NCBI RefSeq assembly: GCF_000306785.1
Contig: NC_017955.1
Span: 3,782,001 to 3,846,000, forward strand
DNA from: Modestobacter italicus
GTDB taxonomy: Bacteria > Actinomycetota > Actinomycetes > Mycobacteriales > Geodermatophilaceae
Length of the DNA: 64,000 nt
Reading direction: 5' to 3'
In this document: positions 17,351-24,706 of the stretch, piece by piece
How the letters are laid out: every line of letters begins with the position of its first letter
Position numbering within the stretch: position 1 is the stretch's first letter
Position numbers and translations under genes: made by a program
The notes under the pieces: generated by a model
What the model saw: only the letters and a program-made list of their open reading frames with translations
Told to the model about the DNA's origin: nothing
Database searches by the model: none

Positions 17351-18070
17351 TCAGCGCCCCTCCGGCAGCAGGACGACTGCCAGGTTCCCGGTGGAAGCCA
17401 GGCGCGCGACCGTCGGCCCGTCAGCAGCAGGGAGGCGGACGTCGACCACGGTCACCTGGGTGGTCGGGTTCGTCTGCCCCACCTCAGCGACGATGGCATC
17501 GATCGACCGCGCCGTGGGCGCCTCTGATCCGTTATCGGTCGTGAGGGCTGTCTGGCCGGGCGTCGGCACGATCAGGATCGGCTGTCCTGGCGCGAGCCCC
17601 CGAGCTGGGAACTGACCGTCCTGCAAGGGCAGGGCGACGAGCAGCTCCCCCGTTCCGAGCCCGGTCCCCGCGCCGACCTGCGCCCGGGTGAGCAGTCCGC
17701 CCCGGGACAACGGGACCTGCGCGACCAGCCCGACGATCTGGGACAGCTGTTCAGCCGCAATGGGCCGCAGGCTGGGGTCGGCGGGAACGCTGGCGGTAGT
17801 CAGGTCATCCGCCGAGATGGTCGAGCCCACTGCGACGTCGCGGGCCACAGCCAGCACCTCGTCGTGGGCGGTCAGCATCTGACCGGCGGTGAAGGCCAGG
17901 AGCCCACCCAGCAGGACGATGAGCACGCTGAGGACAAGCGAGCGCCGACTGACGCGCCGTCTGGCCGCGGCGGTCCTCACGGGCGGGGCAGGTGCCGGCC
18001 CAGCCGTACCGACAGCGGGCGCAGCCGTGCGTTCAACTCCGTTCACGGCCTCGTCGACCCAGGCCGTCAC
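17351..18070 (-). CDS. cpaB: SAF-domain Flp pilus protein (CpaB/RcpC-like)
   Basis: A 239-residue protein with a short cytoplasmic N-terminus, one membrane span (about 45-68, RSLVLSVLIVLLGGLLAFTAG) and a SAF domain (about 78-140, VLAVARDVAVGSTISADDL) followed by a beta-rich C-terminal domain. SAF domains of CpaB/RcpC proteins bind carbohydrate or cell-wall polymers and help anchor the Flp pilus channel. GTG 18070 overlaps the previous stop as GTGA, which settles the start against a longer frame to 18763. Confidence 0.85.
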   Translation of the reverse strand: MTAWVDEAVNGVERTAAPAVGTAGPAPAPPVRTAAARRRVSRRSLVLSVLIVLLGGLLAFTAGQMLTAHDEVLAVARDVAVGSTISADDLTTASVPADPSLRPIAAEQLSQIVGLVAQVPLSRGGLLTRAQVGAGTGLGTGELLVALPLQDGQFPARGLAPGQPILIVPTPGQTALTTDNGSEAPTARSIDAIVAEVGQTNPTTQVTVVDVRLPAADGPTVARLASTGNLAVVLLPEGR

Positions 18071-18928
18071 CCGGTCACCAACGACTGGACCTCGGCGACG
18101 GCGAACGCCGCGCTGGTTGTGGTCGTGAGCGCCGGCAGGGTGCCGCTGGCCCCCGTCGACGACCGCCACGCGACAGACCACTGGATGCCGTACACGGCTG
18201 TGACCTCCTGGTCGGGCTCGTGGATGGATGAGTGCGGGTAGCGGTAGTCGCATCCGGCGGGTGACGGCGCCCAGACGCCGTCTGTCGGCTGCCAGGCCAC
18301 ACCCGGTCCGGGGCAGGAGACCGTTGCGCCACCGTCGCCGGGCATGAAGCTCAGCGCGGTCGGAGTCACCGTCACCTCGGCCGACACTCCGCCGGCGTCG
18401 GCACGGGCGGTGAGCACCTCGAAGGACGCCGCGTCGGTCCAGAACCAGGTGTAGGCGTTGACGACCGTGTACGGCTGTCCGGTGTCCAGCGAGCCGGCCG
18501 GGTACCGGCCGGGCGTCGGAGCGGGGATGGTCAGGCTCCGTAGCGCCTGTCGCGCGAGGGCGACCGGGTCGACGACCGGCGGGCCTGCCGGAGCAGTTGC
18601 CGACCAGAAGGCGAACCCGTTCGTGCCAGGGACGCTCGCGCCGGTCGAAAGGAACGTGCACAGGTAGATGGCGCCGTCGGTGTGGCCACCCCAGACGGCT
18701 GTGCCCATGGGCGGTTGGTCTGCAAGCGCCTCCACGTAGCACTGCATGCTCTGCGCCCACCACGCGTCGCCGTCCTGGCAGGGCACCTCAGCTCCCGAAG
18801 CGGTGAACGTGCACCTGGGCTGGCTGTACGAGGTGTTGGAGTTCGAGCTGTCCACCGCTGAGGGATGCGGCGCAGCTACCGCTCCCCCGCTCTCGACCTG
18901 CACCACGCAGAGGCCATGCGAGTCGTAC
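18067..18928 (-). pseudogene. 3' part of IS-interrupted secreted Tad-locus gene
   Basis: About 286 codons of an extracytoplasmic protein cut off at its N-terminus by the IS3 element at 18929-20207. Visible features are paired cysteines (LCVVQ, RCTF, VPCQDG, MQCYVE, YLCTF, VSCPGPG, GCDYRY) suggesting disulfides, tryptophan-rich patches, and a C-terminal domain (VTAVYGIQWSVAWRSSTGASG). An in-frame ATG at 18942 lies in the IS, so a shortened product without a signal peptide might still be made but would not be exported. Joined to the 5' part at 20208-20311 the frame is continuous. No named family was recognised; its place between lipoprotein and CpaB genes suggests a surface component of the pilus. 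Confidence 0.85.
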
Positions 18929-18970
18929 GGGACTGCCCACACTTCAGTTGACTCTGATTGGTAGGGGCGA

Positions 18971-19834
18971 TCAGGCCGCGTGAGCGGCTTGGGTCAGTGT
19001 CTCGAACTCGATGGGGGTCATGCGGCCGAGGGTGTCTTGGCGCCGGCGGCGGTGGTAGGTCTTCTCGATCCAGACGACGATCGCCAGGCGTAGCTCCTCG
19101 CGGGTGGCCCAGCGCTGGCGGTTCAGCACGTTCTTCTGCAGCAGGCTGAAGAACGACTCCATGGCGGCGTTGTCCGCGCAGGCACCGACCCGGCCCATCG
19201 AGCCGCGCAACTGGGCGTCGCGCAGGGCTCTGACGTAGGCGTGGGAGCGGAATTGGCTGCCGCGGTCGGAATGCACGATCGTGCCGACGCCACTGCGCAG
19301 CGCTAGGGCGTTGGCCAGCGCGTTGACCGCCAGCTCGGATGTCATCCGGGCGTCGATGGAGTAGCCGACGATCCGCTTGGAGCAGGCGTCTTTGACCGCG
19401 CAGAGGTAGAGCTTGCCCTCGGCGGTGGGGTGCTCGGTGATGTCGGTGAGCCACAGCTCGTTGGGCGCTTCGGCGGTGAAGTCGCGCAGCACGAGATCGT
19501 CGTGCACCGGCGGTCCAGGCTTGCGATTGAGCCCGCGCTTGCGCGAGTGCACCGACCACAGCCGCTGCGACGAGCAGAGCCGGTTGACCCGGTTGCGCGA
19601 GGCCCGCAGACCCTGGCCGGCGAGCTCGTCGGCGATGAACCGGTAGCCGAACTCTGGGTCGTCGTGGTGGATGTCGATCGCGGCATTGATCAGGTGCGCG
19701 TCGTCCCAATCGCGCTGGCTCACCGGATTGGCCTGCCACTTGTAGAACGCCTGCTTGGAGAAGCCGAGCACCCGGCAGGTCACCGCGACAGGGATCTTCT
19801 CGGCGGCGAGGTCTTGGACCAGCGGGTACATCAT
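18971..19834 (-). CDS. IS3-family transposase, OrfB (DDE catalytic part)
   Basis: A 287-residue integrase-like transposase. The HTH_21-type N-terminal region contains DPEFGYRFIADEL. The rve catalytic core has DDE residues in LWLTDITEHPT, IVHSDRGSQFRS and NAAMESFFSLLQKN. The C-terminus carries YHRRRRQDTLGRMTPIEFE. All catalytic residues are present, so the enzyme is probably active. ATG 19834 overlaps the orfA stop by 4 bases. In IS3 elements a -1 frameshift usually fuses OrfA and OrfB; the overlap CCAAAATGATG may serve that purpose or simple re-initiation. The same C-terminus is found degraded at 36758-36844 and 48500-48654. Confidence 0.95.
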   Translation of the reverse strand: MMYPLVQDLAAEKIPVAVTCRVLGFSKQAFYKWQANPVSQRDWDDAHLINAAIDIHHDDPEFGYRFIADELAGQGLRASRNRVNRLCSSQRLWSVHSRKRGLNRKPGPPVHDDLVLRDFTAEAPNELWLTDITEHPTAEGKLYLCAVKDACSKRIVGYSIDARMTSELAVNALANALALRSGVGTIVHSDRGSQFRSHAYVRALRDAQLRGSMGRVGACADNAAMESFFSLLQKNVLNRQRWATREELRLAIVVWIEKTYHRRRRQDTLGRMTPIEFETLTQAAHAA

Positions 19835-20139
19835 TTTGGGAGCACGTCGCGGGCGAAGTACGCGGTCGCCCGGCGCAGGATCTCGTTCTCCTGCTCCAGC
19901 TGCTTGGCTCGCTTGCGCAGCTCGCGGTTCTCGGCCTCCAGGTCGAGGCCGGCGCTCGAGGTGGACATCGAGGACGTCCCGGTGGTGAGGCCGTCGTCGC
20001 GGTCGGCGATCTTCAGCCAGCGTTGCAGGCAGGACTCAGAGATCCCAAAGCTCTTGGCGACCTGCGCGATCGACTGGTCGCCCTGCCGGGCCACCGCGAT
20101 CACGTCCCGCCGGAACTCCTTGGGGAACGGCTTGGGCAC
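19831..20139 (-). CDS. IS3-family transposase, OrfA (HTH part)
   Basis: A 102-residue DNA-binding subunit. The helix-turn-helix (about 10-50) reads FRRDVIAVARQGDQSIAQVA then SFGISESCLQRWLKI. A leucine-zipper-like coiled coil follows (about 68-98, AENRELRKRAKQLEQENEIL). It recognises the IS ends and is expected to be fused to OrfB by frameshifting. Translation starts at ATG 20139, 68 bases inside the right terminal repeat. Confidence 0.93.
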   Translation of the reverse strand: MPKPFPKEFRRDVIAVARQGDQSIAQVAKSFGISESCLQRWLKIADRDDGLTTGTSSMSTSSAGLDLEAENRELRKRAKQLEQENEILRRATAYFARDVLPK

Positions 20140-20207
20140 GATGCTGATCCTTCCAGCGAGACCCGAGGTCTCACAGGCAAGGAGTCAACCGAACCCTGGG
20201 CAGTCCC

Positions 20208-20311
20208 TACTGCTGACAGGAAACAGGGGCTGCGGTGGCGCTCGTCAGGGTGACCGTGAGCGAGAAGCTGATGATCACCAAGCCGGAGAGAGTGACGGCT
20301 ACTCGTCGCAC
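20208..20311 (-). pseudogene. 5' part of IS-interrupted secreted gene (signal peptide)
   Basis: This segment encodes a clean signal peptide from GTG 20311: MRRVAVTLSGLVIISFSL, then TVTLTSATAAPVSCQQ, with an A-T-A-A cleavage zone. At the IS boundary the frame meets TAG formed by the target-site bases. If the IS and one TAC copy are removed, the codons read CAG TAC GAC TCG, giving QQ-YDSHGLCVVQ, and run straight into the frame at 18928. The start overlaps the upstream lipoprotein gene by 13 bases. The reconstructed protein would be about 320 residues. Confidence 0.85.
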
Positions 20312-20913
20312 GAACGAGCCTGGCTGTTGGGCGCTGCACTCACGCGCCACGAGGAGGCGTCCGGGTAGTCGATGTTGACGACCGTCAGCTGCGCGACGAG
20401 ATAGTCCGGGCGGTCAGCCGGCACGACGGACACGCCAGCCGCATCCATCGCCTGCACCTGGCTCACGTCAACGCACGCCGTCACGACGACGGTGGGCAGG
20501 ACCGGGGACGGCGACGCGGCCGGGTCATTGGTGAGGTCGATGCTGCTGACCGACGTCGTGACCAGCTCCGACCGTCCGACCTGCCGATAGCCTTGCGCAC
20601 GGAAGGTCCCGATGGCCGTAGCTTCGCTGGTCGCCTCCGCAGCCACCGCCACGCTGTAGAGGTCGTCGAGCGAGCGAGACGCGTCTAGGTACAAGTCGTC
20701 GATCACCTGCAAGTAGGTGGGCACCAGCGCAACCGCCTGCGCTTCTGCGGCATCAGTCGGATCCGCGCTGCTCGACGGAGCAGTCGACGTCAGCGCGCTC
20801 GACGGCGCAGTGATGAAAGGTGCGGCAGGCTCATTCGAGGAGCTCGAGCAGGCAGCGACGCCCGACAGGAGGACGCCAGCCAAGGCTGCCGTCCTTGCTC
20901 GCGCCGCCGTCAT
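20299..20913 (-). CDS. Putative lipoprotein, first gene of the Tad operon
   Basis: A 204-residue lipoprotein. The signal peptide ARTAALAGVLLSGVAAC has a lipobox (GVAAC) with the modified cysteine at about residue 22, then a Ser/Pro/Thr linker. The mature part (about 55-204) contains a helical segment (YLQVIDDLYLDASRSLDDLY) and a beta-rich domain (VVVTACVDVSQVQAMD). This looks like lipoproteins of actinobacterial Tad loci with an NTF2-like fold, though the fold is only a guess. AGGGGAGGCG lies just upstream of ATG 20913, which settles the start against a frame reaching 21084. The 220 bases between this gene and the divergent prepilin peptidase gene should hold the operon promoter. Confidence 0.85.
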   Translation of the reverse strand: MTAARARTAALAGVLLSGVAACSSSSNEPAAPFITAPSSALTSTAPSSSADPTDAAEAQAVALVPTYLQVIDDLYLDASRSLDDLYSVAVAAEATSEATAIGTFRAQGYRQVGRSELVTTSVSSIDLTNDPAASPSPVLPTVVVTACVDVSQVQAMDAAGVSVVPADRPDYLVAQLTVVNIDYPDASSWRVSAAPNSQARSCDE

Positions 20914-21133
20914 GTGTGTTCGCCTCCCCTGGGTGCCTGGTGGGATAGCGAGACTGCCTGTTTTGATACGTAACGTGAACAGATCAGCCCGAGAGTCACC
21001 CGATCGGGCTACAAGCACCCGCAGCGCCTTGCTTCTCACCCGGTCTGGTGTATCGCACTCCTGTGCCACTTCACGGTTTTCCACAGACTCGATGTGCCGG
21101 GCGAACGGTCAGCTCTCGGCAACAGGGCGACCG

Positions 21134-21811
21134 ATGCCCCTCGCCCAACAGCCGTGTTGCCCTTGTGGGCTCGTGAGCTGGCAGTGGTCCGTCGCAGTCC
21201 TGGCCGGCGCCTCATGCAGCGGGTTCACTGTTCCTTCACTGACCGACCGAGGCTTGCGACAGCTGGGGCAGTCGGAATCGAGCACGCACGTGTTGCGGAT
21301 CGTCGGGGCAGTCGTCGGGGTACTGGTCGGCGCAGCGACAACGCTCGCTGCCTTACGCGTCGGCAACCTCCTCTTAGCCGTGCCCCTCGTCGCCTGGGGC
21401 GTCTCTGTCGTCGCCGCCAGCTGCTGCGATGCCGTCACGCAACGGATCCCCACAGCCCTGGTTCGTCAGGCCATCGTCGTGACCGGCGTGCTGCTCACCT
21501 GCGCACTCAGCCTCAGCGGCGACTGGGAATCAGTGCTGGTGAGCGTGGTGGCTGCCGCAGCGGCCGGCGGCGTCGCACTGCTCTGTTGGCGCTTCGCCGA
21601 TGCCGGCTACGGCGATGCTCGGCTGGCCGTGCTCGGCGGCCTCGGCCTCGGGCACACCAGTGCCAGCAGCTTGGTCATGGCCCTCACGGTGATCGTCCTC
21701 ATCACCGCCGCCCAAGTCGTCACGACCTTCGCGGTGGGCGGCAACCGTCGGACGAGGTTCCCCATGGGTCCCGCGTTGGCGGCGGGCTTCGTCGTGGCTG
21801 CCACGGCTTGA
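21134..21811 (+). CDS. Prepilin peptidase (A24 family, TadV/CpaA-like)
   Basis: A 225-residue integral membrane aspartic protease that removes leaders from Flp pilin and TadE/TadG proteins. The two catalytic aspartates lie in SCCDAVTQRIPTAL and in GYGDARLAVLGGLG, the GxGD motif. About six membrane spans are visible and the N-terminal methylase domain of large PilD enzymes is absent, as in TadV/CpaA. The start at ATG 21134 is not certain because the frame is open upstream. The gene is divergent from the Tad operon it presumably serves. Confidence 0.88.
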   Translation: MPLAQQPCCPCGLVSWQWSVAVLAGASCSGFTVPSLTDRGLRQLGQSESSTHVLRIVGAVVGVLVGAATTLAALRVGNLLLAVPLVAWGVSVVAASCCDAVTQRIPTALVRQAIVVTGVLLTCALSLSGDWESVLVSVVAAAAAGGVALLCWRFADAGYGDARLAVLGGLGLGHTSASSLVMALTVIVLITAAQVVTTFAVGGNRRTRFPMGPALAAGFVVAATA

Positions 21812-21979
21812 CAGCCACCTGGGCAGGAGCCCTATGAGAGTCCAGCACGGCGGCAGGGCCGCGAGCCCTCCCAGCCTGTGAACCCTGCCTTCCCACGCCA
21901 ATGAGCTCCGCGCGGTCAGCATGCGGGTACAAGACACCAATCTCTTCGCCCGGCACGCACAGTCGCCGTTAGGTGACCC

Positions 21980-22213
21980 ATGCCGTCGGAGGGCCGTTGT
22001 CGTGAATGCAACACATGGCTGGACACCAAGCCGCGCGGACGCACGAAGATGTACTGCGGCAGCACTTGCCGCTCCGCGGCTGGCAGGCGCCGGGATGCCG
22101 AGGACGCCGCCCGTCTGAGGCGATGGCGAGCCTCTCAGGCCAGCGACGACAGCGACGAAGACGACAAGAAGTCCGACACCCATGGCGAGGTCGGTCTTCC
22201 TACCGACCACTGA
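21980..22213 (+). CDS. Small zinc-finger-like protein
   Basis: A 77-residue protein with CRECNTWLDTKPRGRTKMYC then GSTCRSAAGRRRDAE: two CxxC/CxxxC pairs about 16 residues apart, fitting one zinc site, followed by an arginine-rich helix. The C-terminus is acidic (ASDDSDEDDKKSD). Similar C-x2-C...GR-x(2)-YC-x3-C proteins are common small actinobacterial proteins of unknown role, possibly nucleic-acid binding. ATG 21980 is the first sensible start; no strong ribosome binding site is visible. Confidence 0.65.
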   Translation: MPSEGRCRECNTWLDTKPRGRTKMYCGSTCRSAAGRRRDAEDAARLRRWRASQASDDSDEDDKKSDTHGEVGLPTDH

Positions 22214-22401
22214 CAGCTGAGTGCGCCCAAGGCGGAGACCAGCTCGACCGTCCTGACCAACCGCGTCGCTTCCTTGGGCCGACGCAGTCGGGTAACGCTG
22301 GCTCCGTCTTGCCACCGGCGCGAGTCCGTAGGCTCAGGAACGAAAAGTCGACCAACCCGGGCGGTCCCCTGCGCCACAACGGCTCCACCTCGGCCAGTGA
22401 C

Positions 22402-23985
22402 CTAGAAGCGGAAGCCGCCGACCGCGCTGTTGAGCTCGGCAGCCAGTCGCGCGGCCTCGTCTATCGCCACTCGGGCGTCCGTCACGGCCTGTGTGGTGGC
22501 GCCGGTCGCTTCGGCCACTGAGTTGACACGTTCGGTGATCTGCTCGACACCAGCAGCGGCCCCGGTGATGCTGCGGCTCATCTCCGCGGCTGTGGCAGTC
22601 TGTTCCTCCACCGCTGCAGCGATGGTGGTCTGAGCGTCGCTGATCTGCGCGATGATCGCGGTGATGTCGCCGATCGCCCCAAACGCGCCGGTTGTATCGG
22701 CTTGGATGGCCTCCACCCGTGCGGTGATGTCCTGAGTGGCTCTGGCGGTCTCCTGGGCCAAGTCCTTGACCTCGTTTGCCACCACAGCGAAGCCCTTGCC
22801 TGCTTCACCGGCACGGGCGGCCTCGATGGTGGCGTTGAGGGCCAGCAGATTGGTCTGTTCCGCGATCGCCGTGATCGTCTTGATCACGGCCGCGATCCGA
22901 GTGGAGGACTCCCCCAACTTGTCAACAGTGGCTGTCGCGGCCTCCGCGCGAACAACCGCCCGGCCGGCGATGCGGGCGACGTCAGTGGCGTTCTGAGCGA
23001 TCTCCCGGATCGAGCTGCCCATCTGGTCAGTGCCTGCCGCCACCGTCTGCACGTTGCCGAGGACCTGACCGGCGGTCTGGGCGACCGTGCTGGTCTCGGC
23101 TGCGGACTCACCCGCGAGCCGCGTCATGTCCTGCGCGGTCGCGGAGAGCTCTTCCGTGGCTGACGCCAGCGTGGCGGAGCTGTCTCCGATCCTCTCCAGG
23201 AGATCCCTCATCGTTGCCATCGAGGTCTCTAGCGCCGTCGCGATCGACCCGACTTCGTCCGTGCTCGTCAATCCCGTTGTCCCTCGCAGGTCGCCGTCGG
23301 CCAGACCGAGGACGATGGCCCGGACCCGTCGCAGTGGACGCACCACCGACCGGGTGACGGCCCACCCGAGCACTCCCAGCAGCAAGATGCCGCCGATCCC
23401 CACCATGACAGCCGCCATGACCGCGGTGCGACGTTGATCTGCGCTGGAACCGGCCGCATCGGAAGCTTCTGCTGCGACCGCATCACCGACGACCGGAAGC
23501 GCTTCCTCGAGACCGCCGAAGGCTGCTGCGAATCCCGGATATGCGGCCAGAGCGGCTTCGCGGTCGCGACCGGCGAGCGCGGCGATCTGCTGTCCCGCGG
23601 ACAAGTAGGTGTTCACGTCTGCCTCGACAGAGTCCACTGCCGAGACCACGCCGCCGCCAAGACCGCTGTCGCGTACGGAAACGAGCGCTGCCTGCAGCGC
23701 CGCCGCGTGGTCGTTCAGGTCGCGGACTGCGGTCTCGTACTGGTCACCGCTGCCACTGAGCAGCGCTTGCAGCACATCTGCCCGCACGGCGTCGTGCATC
23801 ATGTCCGCCTCCGAGGCTGCCCCGGTGGCGGTCGTGGTGAGCAACAGCCGGTCGGTTCGTTCCCCGGCCACCTCGAGCGCGCTCACGGAGATGATGCCGG
23901 AGACGCCGAGCGCCAACGCTCCCGCGGCGACCAGTACTGACAACTTTATGCCGAGTGGGCGGTTGGACCACCAAGACCAGGACAT
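22402..23985 (-). CDS. Methyl-accepting chemotaxis protein
   Basis: A 527-residue transmembrane chemoreceptor. Order: short N-terminus, span 1 (about 12-34, LGIKLSVLVAAGALALGV), a helical extracytoplasmic sensor of about 150 residues, span 2 (about 185-207, AVMVGIGGILLLGVLGWAV), HAMP (about 208-260) and the coiled-coil signalling domain with the conserved hairpin tip [18 protein letters not shown] and [15 protein letters not shown]. It should form trimers of dimers that control CheA through CheW. ATG 23985 follows AGGGGGG at good spacing; an upstream frame to 24123 is rejected. No CheA gene is in the window. Confidence 0.94.
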   Translation of the reverse strand: MSWSWWSNRPLGIKLSVLVAAGALALGVSGIISVSALEVAGERTDRLLLTTTATGAASEADMMHDAVRADVLQALLSGSGDQYETAVRDLNDHAAALQAALVSVRDSGLGGGVVSAVDSVEADVNTYLSAGQQIAALAGRDREAALAAYPGFAAAFGGLEEALPVVGDAVAAEASDAAGSSADQRRTAVMAAVMVGIGGILLLGVLGWAVTRSVVRPLRRVRAIVLGLADGDLRGTTGLTSTDEVGSIATALETSMATMRDLLERIGDSSATLASATEELSATAQDMTRLAGESAAETSTVAQTAGQVLGNVQTVAAGTDQMGSSIREIAQNATDVARIAGRAVVRAEAATATVDKLGESSTRIAAVIKTITAIAEQTNLLALNATIEAARAGEAGKGFAVVANEVKDLAQETARATQDITARVEAIQADTTGAFGAIGDITAIIAQISDAQTTIAAAVEEQTATAAEMSRSITGAAAGVEQITERVNSVAEATGATTQAVTDARVAIDEAARLAAELNSAVGGFRF

Positions 23986-24706
23986 GCATCCCCCCTGAGC
24001 GGGCGGCTGCACTCTGATACCAGCCGATGTCAGCTTGTTCGGCAGGACGGCTCGGGAGTTGAGTTGTCCGCAAGGCAGTTTTGCCCCTTGTGGTTCTGCT
24101 TGTACGGCCACGCATCCGTGCACTTCGTCTCATTGCCGTGCGCACCTTCAGACCCTCGGGCGCGCTCGACGCCACCGGTGAGGGAGTCGGCGCGGTCGGT
24201 CGATGGCCTCAAGCACCTGCAGGACCAACCCCTCCGGTCCAGCCGAGGGCACACCTCTGCTCCCCCGCTCGTTCGACTTCGACCAGCTCGGCGTCAGCAG
24301 GGTGTCTGGTGGCCGCGGTCTCGGCGCCCCCGACGTCTGCCATGTGCAGCAGATCGTCCTCGGCGCTTCGGACCTCGACCGCTCGCATTGCCCGCCTCAC
24401 CCGGGCGGGCGATGGGCCCGTAGCCGAACGCGACACCTGGGGCCGAGATGCCATCCGAGCGGAGAGACCCGGGACGACGCGGGCCTACCGAGACCCGAGC
24501 TGGCACTGAGCACGCGTCCCACCTGTCGGCGCTGTACAGAGGTCGGAGGCCAACTCGGCGGTGGAGTCGGGTGCACGCGCGCGCCGCCTGTGGCAGGTGA
24601 GGTGGACGTCATGCCTTCGTCAGCCGTTCCGGTCAACCTCCCGTCTGAGCAGCCGAGAAGAGCACGACCCCGCCGGATTGTCTGCCAGTCGATCGAGGTG
24701 CACTGA
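23986..24706. other. Intergenic stretch between divergent chemoreceptor genes
   Basis: No gene is supported. Several overlapping frames exist on both strands (for example 24203-24706 plus and 24209-24454 minus), but their proteins are rich in Arg, Pro and Gly with no recognisable motif. The stretch must contain promoters for the receptor at 23985 (minus) and for the receptor/CheW pair starting at 24707 (plus). Confidence 0.45.

Larger units (their letters stand above)
18929..20207 (-). mobile_element. IS3-family insertion sequence, 1279 bp, intact-looking
   Basis: Terminal inverted repeats read GGGACTGCCCACACTTCAGT on the left and GGGACTGCCCAGGGTTCGGT inward from the right, and the match continues as TTGACTC. 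The element is flanked by a 3-bp target duplication TAC at 18926-18928 and 20208-20210, as usual for IS3. It carries the two overlapping frames orfA and orfB. The insertion splits a secreted-protein gene of the Tad operon. The flawless target duplication and restorable frame indicate a recent event. Confidence 0.95.

Noticed and set aside
20717-21133. N-terminal extension of the prepilin peptidase frame
   Set aside because: It would overlap the divergent lipoprotein gene and its signal peptide; the A24 membrane pattern begins only after 21134.
24203-24706. Plus-strand frame of 167 codons before the six-PAS receptor
   Set aside because: No motif, arginine- and proline-rich, overlapping equally long frames on the other strand; not supported.
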